Assembly: GCA_027306915.1 (NCBI GenBank)
Contig: DAHUYW010000035.1
Coordinates: forward strand, 1-44,935
Direction: 5' to 3'
DNA: 44,935 nt
DNA from: Spirochaetales bacterium
GTDB taxonomy: Bacteria; Spirochaetota; Spirochaetia; DAHUYW01
Under the pieces are notes generated by a model, which saw only the letters and a program-made list of their open reading frames with translations, searched no databases and had not been told where the DNA came from. Made by a program: the position numbers and the translations under genes. This document shows, piece after piece, positions 39,362 through 44,935 of this stretch. Positions within the stretch are counted from its first letter, which is position 1. Each line of letters opens with the position of its first letter.

Positions 39362-42319
39362 ATGAGCGATCTCAGAGAGGGGCAGTCGATGTCCAATTTC
39401 ACTATTCTGTCCATCAAGTCGATTCCCGAGTACAAGGCGACCGCAATCTTCCTGCGCCACCGAACAGGCTGCTTGGCCTATCACCTCCTTACCGACGATC
39501 CCGAGAACCTCTTTGCCTTCGCCTTTCCGACACCGCCTGAAAATAGCCGCGGCGCGGCCCACATCATCGAGCATTCAGTGCTCGCCGGCTCGCGGGATTT
39601 CCCGGTCAAAGACCCCTTTCTCGAGCTCATGAAGGGGAGCGTCAATACCTTTCTGAACGCAATGACCTATCCAGACAAAACCGTCTATCCGGCAAGCAGC
39701 ACCGTGGAGCAAGACTACTTCAACCTCATGCGCGTCTACGGCGACGCGGTCTTCTTTCCGCTCCTGCGCAAGGAGGTCTTTCACCAGGAGGGACGCCGGT
39801 TTGAGCTTACGCCGGAAGGCAAGCTGCAGCTTGTGGGGGTCGTCTACAACGAGATGATCGGCAACTACAGCGAGCAGGACTCGATCGTAGGGGAGTGGTC
39901 GTACCGCTCGCTTTTTCCGGATTCCGCCTATCGTTTCGACTCCGGCGGCGAGCCCGAAGCGATTCCCGACCTCACCTACCCGGAGTTCAGGCGCTTCCAC
40001 GAGACCTACTACCATCCCTCCAACTGCCTTGTCTTTCTCTATGGCAACATCCCGACCGAGCGCCAGCTCGCATTCATCGACGAGCACTTTCTGGGACGCT
40101 TCGAGTCGAAGGCGGTCTCGTTCTCGATGGGCGCGCAGCCGCGGTGGGACGAGCCGCGCGTGGTCACCGTATCGAGCCCCTCGGGCGAGGGCGACAGCCT
40201 CGAGCGTGCCACCTCAATCACGGTGAACTGGCTCGGCGGACCGGTGCTCGATCCCAAGGCGGTGCTCTCCATGGAGGCGCTCTCCGAAGTCCTTCTCGGG
40301 AACGCCGGAGCCCCGCTCCACAAGGCGATTGTCGAGTCGCATCTGGGGGATGATCTCTCACCCCAGAGCGGCCTGGATACGGAGATCAAGGAGATGGTCT
40401 TCACGATCGGCGTCCGGGGGAGCGATCCGGACAAGCGTGAGGCCTTCGAACGGCTGATCTTCGAGGAGCTCGAGCGCCTTTCGCGCGAGGGTATTCCCGT
40501 CGACGTGGTCCAGGGTGCGCTCAAGCGCATCGAGTTTCGCAACCGCGAGATTCCGGGCGGCGTGCCCTTCGGCCTGCGCCTCATGGGCAAGACCCTGCGG
40601 GGTTGGCTCCACGGAAGCGCACCGGAGACGACCCTCGAGTTTGCGCGCTGGATGGAAGAGGTGAAGCGCGAGGCAAAAGAGGGGCGGTATTTCGAGCGCC
40701 TGATCCGAAGCGAGCTTCTTGAGAATCGACACCGCACGACTGTGGTCGTGCGGCCGGACCCCGATCTCGAGCGGCGGCAGCAAGAGGCGCTCTCGGCCCG
40801 ACTCGAGCGCGAGCTTTCCGCCCTGGGTCCGGAGGAGCGGGAAAGGCTGCGGACGGAAAACAACGATCTTCGCCGGTTCCAGGACCAGCCGGACGATCCG
40901 GCCTCCCTCGCACGCATTCCCTCCATTTCCCTCGGTGACATTCCTCGGGAGGTTGAGCGGGTGGAGACCCAGGAGGGGATGCTCGATGGGATCCCGCTCT
41001 ACCGCCACGACCTTTATACAAATGGAATAGTCTACATCGATCTTGCGTATGACTTGAGTCGAATCCCGGGAGAGCTGGTTCGCCATCTTCCTCTGTTCAG
41101 CCGCTCAATCTGCGGGCTTGGTTTCCCCGGAGTTCCCTACGACGAAGTCGCTCGACGACTCGCCCTTCGCACGGGCGGAGTCTTTTCCTTTCTCGAAACG
41201 AGCGGCATGCCTCTCGATCGCGAGCACTCGCAAAGCTACCTCTACTTCCGGCTTAAGGTTCTCGAGGAGGATCTTTCGCAGGGGGTCGACATGCTCCTCA
41301 GGATGATCCGCATCGCGGACTTCGACGACACCTCGCGCATTCGTGATCTTCTCCAGGAGATGCGAAACGATTTCAAGTCCTCCATCCTCCCGAGGGGCAA
41401 TTCCTACGCGGCGCTTCGAGCCGGGAGCCGTCTTTCGAGGATCCTCGCCCGCGAGGAGGAATGGTCCGGCACCGCACAACTTCTCTTTCTCGAGACGCTC
41501 TCCCGGAGCCCGAACTCGGAGCAAGAGCTCTCGAGGGTGTTTCACACGCTTCGTGAGCACCTCTTGGTTCGCAGCGGGCTCACCGTCAACGTAACCGGCG
41601 AAGGCGGGGCCATCGAACGAGCGACAGCGGAGGTGCGTCGTCTCATCGGCGAGCTTCCGCCTACAGGTCCGGCCTCGGCGGCGGCATCCGAGCCGGCAGG
41701 TCACGTGGTTGCGGGACCGGGAGGCTTCGCGATCGAGGCCTTTGCCGTTCCCTCCGACGTCGGCTATGCCGCCACGGCTCTGCCGGGGTCGCTTCTCTCC
41801 GAGCGGGAGCACGGGTATGAGGTTCTCCTCGCCCATCTCCTTCGAACCGACTACCTTTGGGAGAAGATTCGGATGCGCGGGGGAGCCTATGGCACCTTTG
41901 CCGGCGCAAACGGGACCGAAGGACTCTTCTCCTTCTCGTCCTATCGCGATCCCAAGATCGCCACTTCCCTGTCGGTCTTTCGGGAGAGCCTCGCCGAGTT
42001 CGCGGCGAAGCCGGTCGATGAAGCCACGCTCACGAAGGCGATTATCGGCTCGGTCGGCAGGGAGCTGCGGCCCATGGCTCCAAGCGAGAAGAGCCTCGTT
42101 GCGCTTCGCAGGAGGCTCTACGGCATTACCGACGAGATGCGCCAGGCGAACCGCGACGTGATGCTCTCGGCCACTCCGACCGATGTTGCGCGGGCTGCCG
42201 CCCGGCTCCTGTCGCATTACGACGGTTCGGCCTCCGCGATCATCGCGGGCAAGAAGATGCTCAAGGGCACGCGGAAGGAGCTGCCCAACGTGGCGGAGGA
42301 GGTCGCGCTCCCGGTATAG
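39362..42319 (+). CDS. Presequence-protease-like M16C metallopeptidase
   Basis: 985 residues, the full length of the PreP/M16C clamshell zinc peptidases that degrade short unfolded peptides. The inverted zinc motif HxxEH is in RGAAHIIEHSVLAGSRDFPV, followed by KGSVNTFLNAMTYPDKTVYP. The second zinc-ligand Glu region is in LVGVVYNEMIGNYSEQDS. The third and fourth domains include GFPGVPYDEVARRLALRTGG, the family hinge segment, and GGAYGTFAGANGTEGLFSFS near the C-terminus. No signal peptide, so cytosolic. GGAG 8 nt before ATG 39362 supports the start; a second ATG nine codons later is possible. Bacterial M16C proteases of this size occur in spirochaetes and clostridia. Confidence 0.93.
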   Translation: MSDLREGQSMSNFTILSIKSIPEYKATAIFLRHRTGCLAYHLLTDDPENLFAFAFPTPPENSRGAAHIIEHSVLAGSRDFPVKDPFLELMKGSVNTFLNAMTYPDKTVYPASSTVEQDYFNLMRVYGDAVFFPLLRKEVFHQEGRRFELTPEGKLQLVGVVYNEMIGNYSEQDSIVGEWSYRSLFPDSAYRFDSGGEPEAIPDLTYPEFRRFHETYYHPSNCLVFLYGNIPTERQLAFIDEHFLGRFESKAVSFSMGAQPRWDEPRVVTVSSPSGEGDSLERATSITVNWLGGPVLDPKAVLSMEALSEVLLGNAGAPLHKAIVESHLGDDLSPQSGLDTEIKEMVFTIGVRGSDPDKREAFERLIFEELERLSREGIPVDVVQGALKRIEFRNREIPGGVPFGLRLMGKTLRGWLHGSAPETTLEFARWMEEVKREAKEGRYFERLIRSELLENRHRTTVVVRPDPDLERRQQEALSARLERELSALGPEERERLRTENNDLRRFQDQPDDPASLARIPSISLGDIPREVERVETQEGMLDGIPLYRHDLYTNGIVYIDLAYDLSRIPGELVRHLPLFSRSICGLGFPGVPYDEVARRLALRTGGVFSFLETSGMPLDREHSQSYLYFRLKVLEEDLSQGVDMLLRMIRIADFDDTSRIRDLLQEMRNDFKSSILPRGNSYAALRAGSRLSRILAREEEWSGTAQLLFLETLSRSPNSEQELSRVFHTLREHLLVRSGLTVNVTGEGGAIERATAEVRRLIGELPPTGPASAAASEPAGHVVAGPGGFAIEAFAVPSDVGYAATALPGSLLSEREHGYEVLLAHLLRTDYLWEKIRMRGGAYGTFAGANGTEGLFSFSSYRDPKIATSLSVFRESLAEFAAKPVDEATLTKAIIGSVGRELRPMAPSEKSLVALRRRLYGITDEMRQANRDVMLSATPTDVARAAARLLSHYDGSASAIIAGKKMLKGTRKELPNVAEEVALPV

Positions 42320-42326
42320 GCCGCCG

Positions 42327-42878
42327 CTACCGGCTCATCTCGACCGTGAAGAGGAACTGGTATTGTTCTCCGGCGCTCCCGAGGAGGGCGAAATCGACCC
42401 GCAGCGTTCTTTCCATACTTTTCCACAGGGCCTTTAGGACCGGATAGCCGGAGTAGCCCTGGGCCGGGTTCTTGAACTCGAGGATCCCGTCCACGACCTG
42501 CGTCGGCTCACCGAGGCTGTCGGTGTAGCCCTTGATCGCGTTTCGCGTCGCGGTGAGGTAGAGATCGAAGTTGGGCTGGTCGACGTGCGACTGGTAGGAG
42601 TTGAACAGGTACCAGCTCAATCGCTTGTGATAGAAGGAATAGGTCCAATCCCCCCGAAGACCGAAAAGCTCGTCCGGCCGGCTCCATTCCCCATCCGCAG
42701 AGAGGCGCGCCTGGGGAAAAATATCGTAGAAATCGTCGAGGCTCATCCCGATGGCGATATTGTCCGTCGTCAGGGTCTTGGCGTGGCTGTTCTTGTGTGC
42801 GTCTCGGCTGTCGCAGGCGGCGAGAAGGAGCAAGAGAATCCCCATGACCGCAAGGCCGACGACGCTCGATGGTTTCAA
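42327..42878 (-). CDS. Hypothetical lipoprotein
   Basis: About 183 residues from a TTG start at 42878 (MKPSSVVGLAVMGILLLLLA, lipobox LAAC). The mature part begins CDSRDAHKN and contains IAIGMSLDDFYDIFPQARLS and SWYLFNSYQSHVDQPNFDLY; no family recognised. Its N-terminal motif IAIGMSLDDFYDIFP looks like a short helix-turn of a BamE/SmpA-like lipoprotein, a weak hint only. The upstream ATG pair (42911/42908) is rejected as the start because it is the -10 box of a promoter (see 42907). The gene's end is 7 nt from the convergent peptidase stop. Confidence 0.65.
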   Translation of the reverse strand: MKPSSVVGLAVMGILLLLLAACDSRDAHKNSHAKTLTTDNIAIGMSLDDFYDIFPQARLSADGEWSRPDELFGLRGDWTYSFYHKRLSWYLFNSYQSHVDQPNFDLYLTATRNAIKGYTDSLGEPTQVVDGILEFKNPAQGYSGYPVLKALWKSMERTLRVDFALLGSAGEQYQFLFTVEMSR

Positions 42879-42906
42879 CGTTTCCGGATCCCTCTTCAGT
42901 ACGGCC

Positions 42907-42935
42907 ATCATAACGGGGGTGTTGAGGCCGGTCAA
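42907..42935 (-). promoter_or_regulatory. Promoter of the lipoprotein gene
   Basis: Minus strand: -35 TTGACC (42935-42930), 17-bp spacer, -10 TATGAT (42912-42907). Transcription would start near 42900, downstream of the two ATGs that form the -10 box, which argues for the TTG start at 42878. Confidence 0.55.
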
Positions 42936-43069
42936 TCCGCGACGGATCGGGTGGATTTTGATTCGCTTTCGGGCGAGCGTTGCACTATCATTACCGTGCG
43001 TCGGCACCGATCGACTTCCCGTAGCGCGCTCGTCGCGCGAGCTCAAGCCGGCCAAGGTGGCTAAAACAA

Positions 43070-44548
43070 GTGGCACGCGCCGAAGTCCGGATACTCTTCA
43101 TAGAAGATGATTCCAGCGAATTCAAGGTGACCCAGGGGATGTTTGAGGGCGTCTTCCCCGAGGTAAGGTTCGAGCTTGAGAGGGCGACCGGCCTCGACGC
43201 CGGAATCGAACGGGCGATTGCCGGACCCTTCGACGTGGGGCTTCTCAGCCTCAGTCCATCGGGGGGCCGCTGGCGCGACGAGCTGGAGTCGTTTAGGGAA
43301 GCGGTCCCGCAGCTACCGGTTGTCGTCCTAGGCGAGACCGGCGGCGATGCAACCGCTATCGACGTCATTCGCCGGGGAGCCCAGGACTACCTTCTCAAGG
43401 GCGAGGTCACGATTCCGCTTCTTGCTCGGTCGCTCGCGTGCGCCATCGAACGCGAGCGGATTGCTCATGCCCAGAAGGTGGACGCGATAGGAAGGCTTGC
43501 GGGCGGGGTAGCGCACGATTTCAACAATCTCCTCATGGTAATCTCGGGGTACGGCGACATCATCGCTTCCCGCAGCGCCGGAGACGGGCTTCTGCGCGAG
43601 AGCTCGGAGCAGATTCACAAAGCGGTCAAGCGAGCGGCCGCCCTCACCAGCAAGCTTCTGTCGTTCAGCCGAAAGGGTGCTGCGCGTCCGGTCCTTCTCG
43701 ATCTCAACGAGGCGATACGCAAGGCGGCGGGCCGGCTGCAATCGCTTGTCCGAGAGGACGTTCACCTTGTGTTCGAGCTGTCGCCGCGGCTGTCACCCAT
43801 GATCGCCGACCCCGCGCAGCTTGAGCAGATCCTTGTCAACCTTGCCGCCAACGCGCTTGATGCCATGCCGGACGGAGGAAGGCTCGCCATCTCGACCCAG
43901 GATGGCGAAGGTCTGGTTGTGCTGCGGGTCTCGGACACGGGGCGGGGGATGGACGCCGACATGGTTTCGCACCTTTTCGAGCCCTTTTATACGACGAAGC
44001 AGTCCGGGGGACTCGCTGGGCTTGGCCTCTCGACGGTCCACGGGATCGTGAAGCAGTGCGGTGGCGAGATCAGGGTGGAGAGCACTCCCGGCGGCACCAC
44101 CTTCAGCCTCTCCTTCCCGGCTTCGGATGGGGTCGCCGGCACTACCGCCGAACGGTCTCCGAGCGACCAAAGGGTCTCCGGAAGCGAAAGGCTCCTCGTA
44201 GTTGACGACGAGCCGGAGGTGGTCACGGTGTTGAAGGAGGCGCTGGTTTCCGGGGGGTATTTGGTTACTACCGCCACCCAGCGGGAGAGCGCACTTGCGA
44301 TCTGCGCCGCACCCGAAGAGCGGGTCGATATGATCCTCCTCGATGTCGTAATGCCTGGGATGCAAGTCACAGACTTCATCCAGGAGCTCCGTCGCGCCAA
44401 GCCCAATGCGAAGGTCGCGCTCATCTCGGGCTATACCGGCGGTGAGGAGGCTACGGCGCTTGCCGAGAAGGCCGATCTGTTCTTGCGCAAGCCGATCGAG
44501 CGGCCGACGCTCCTCAGGGAGCTTAGGCGGGTCCTCGACGTCGGCTGA
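43070..44548 (+). CDS. Hybrid histidine kinase with N-terminal pseudo-receiver and C-terminal receiver
   Basis: 492 residues, cytosolic. Residues ~3-118 fold like a receiver (VRILFIEDDSSEF, VVVLGETGG, GAQDYLLKGE), but the phospho-acceptor Asp is replaced (FDVGLLSLSPSGG). HisKA phospho-site: GGVAHDFNNLLMVISGYGDI. The ATPase domain has QILVNLAANALDAMP (N box), VSDTGRGMDADM (G1) and TTKQSGGLAGLGLSTVHGIV (G2). The C-terminal receiver is complete: LLVVDDEPEV, acceptor in MILLDVVMPGM, LISGYTG, FLRKPIERP. GTG 43070 is taken as start, with AAGGTGG upstream. No cognate response regulator lies next to it. Confidence 0.9.
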   Translation: MARAEVRILFIEDDSSEFKVTQGMFEGVFPEVRFELERATGLDAGIERAIAGPFDVGLLSLSPSGGRWRDELESFREAVPQLPVVVLGETGGDATAIDVIRRGAQDYLLKGEVTIPLLARSLACAIERERIAHAQKVDAIGRLAGGVAHDFNNLLMVISGYGDIIASRSAGDGLLRESSEQIHKAVKRAAALTSKLLSFSRKGAARPVLLDLNEAIRKAAGRLQSLVREDVHLVFELSPRLSPMIADPAQLEQILVNLAANALDAMPDGGRLAISTQDGEGLVVLRVSDTGRGMDADMVSHLFEPFYTTKQSGGLAGLGLSTVHGIVKQCGGEIRVESTPGGTTFSLSFPASDGVAGTTAERSPSDQRVSGSERLLVVDDEPEVVTVLKEALVSGGYLVTTATQRESALAICAAPEERVDMILLDVVMPGMQVTDFIQELRRAKPNAKVALISGYTGGEEATALAEKADLFLRKPIERPTLLRELRRVLDVG

Positions 44549-44561
44549 CGGCAGCGCCGCT

Positions 44562-44935
44562 TCAGTCCTCGGCGAGCCAGCGCTCCAGCATCACTCGGCT
44601 CCCCCTACAGTCTTCGCCTGGATCGTAGGAATCGGGCTCGTGCTCGACGCTCACCCCTCCGAGGTATTTGATGGCCTTGAGGGTCTTGATGCACTTTTCG
44701 ATTGGCACGCAGCCGGTCCCGTACCGGCAGGTTTCGTGGGTGCCCGCGCGTCGGACGTCCTTGAGGTGAACGTAAAAGAGGCGGTCCCTCACGACTCGGA
44801 TGGCTTCGGCCGCATCGTATCCCCAGGTCCCAAACCACCCCGTGTCGACCGTCGCGCCCACCACCTCTTCGTCGGTGCCCGCGATCTTCTTGAGCAGCTC
44901 GGCCGGGGTCTTTTCCGGATGATTCTCGTATCCGA
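44562..44935 (-). CDS. Sugar-phosphate isomerase/epimerase-like TIM barrel (partial)
   Basis: Only the C-terminal ~124 residues are inside the window; the gene enters from the right edge. GYENHPEKTPAELLKKIAGT, VVGATVDTGWFGTWGYDAAE, and RLFYVHLKDVRRAGTHETC show the AP-endonuclease-2/xylose-isomerase-like barrel with its metal-binding HxKD region (HLKDV) and Glu ligand in GVSVEHEPDSYDPGED. Such enzymes act on inositols, ketoses or hydroxypyruvate. Its stop lies 13 nt from the kinase stop (convergent). Confidence 0.88.
   Translation of the reverse strand, partial: GYENHPEKTPAELLKKIAGTDEEVVGATVDTGWFGTWGYDAAEAIRVVRDRLFYVHLKDVRRAGTHETCRYGTGCVPIEKCIKTLKAIKYLGGVSVEHEPDSYDPGEDCRGSRVMLERWLAED

Noticed and set aside
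1..44935. CRISPR arrays, rRNA genes, intact insertion sequences, prophage genes
   Set aside because: No regularly spaced repeats, rRNA-like sequence, complete transposase or phage structural genes were seen.

Overview
The window is GC-rich DNA from a diderm bacterium. A tripartite-type RND pump, lipoprotein signal peptides and chemotaxis and c-di-GMP genes support this. A spirochaete (GC-rich Spirochaetales-like) is a reasonable guess, because of the presequence-protease (M16C) homologue, the style of the six-TM chemoreceptor and the small treponeme-like lipoprotein. No rRNA or ribosomal protein is present to confirm it. No tRNA, rRNA, CRISPR array or intact insertion sequence was found.

Positions 1-15.6 kb form a metal/oxyanion-resistance island in partial decay. 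The intact parts are: a MerR regulator translationally coupled to an isoprenylcysteine-methyltransferase-like membrane protein with a His/Gly/Met-rich tail; an RND adaptor, RND pump and chromate transporter (ChrA) operon; an ArsR regulator with a Cys-rich tail; a Gly/Cys-rich small protein; and a CmtR-like ArsR sensor. The broken parts are: a TDT-family transporter, an IS66-like transposase scrap, two BASS/ACR3-family transporters, a TauE permease fused to a DUF5615 PIN-like toxin, an antitoxin scrap, the tail of one P1B-ATPase, and a second P1B-ATPase interrupted by an amber codon and a frameshift. Three copies of one dyad, TATTC-N8-GAATA, stand in front of the RND-chrA operon, the ArsR gene and the small-protein/BASS cluster. 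They look like one regulon under the Cys-tailed ArsR.

Positions 15.7-34.6 kb are mostly housekeeping genes: a Uma2-type nuclease-fold protein, a frameshifted SWIM zinc-finger protein, a LHPP-type HAD phosphatase, a thioredoxin-fold protein, a PyrF-PyrE fusion for UMP synthesis, an IscR-like Rrf2 regulator, EF-P with its lysyl-transferase EpmA, a LiaF-like protein, MarC, the complete de novo NAD module (nadA divergent from nadC-nadB), a SLOG/LOG-like protein, a Gfo/Idh/MocA dehydrogenase and a UbiE/MenG methyltransferase. They end with a UbiA-type prenyltransferase and TIM-barrel pair that resembles a reduced ebo cluster (EboC + EboE).

Positions 34.9-44.9 kb hold signalling and proteolysis: a CHASE-GAF-GGDEF diguanylate cyclase, a six-TM chemoreceptor, a presequence-protease-like M16C peptidase, a lipoprotein, a hybrid histidine kinase with a pseudo-receiver at its N-terminus, and a partial sugar-phosphate-isomerase-like protein running off the right edge.

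A recurring feature is that several housekeeping genes (uma2-like, pyrFE, nadC, ubiE) have a sigma70 promoter with exact 17-bp spacing whose -10 box lies only 6-9 nt before the ATG. This implies leaderless or nearly leaderless mRNAs. All homology statements come from reading the translations by eye; no database search was run.
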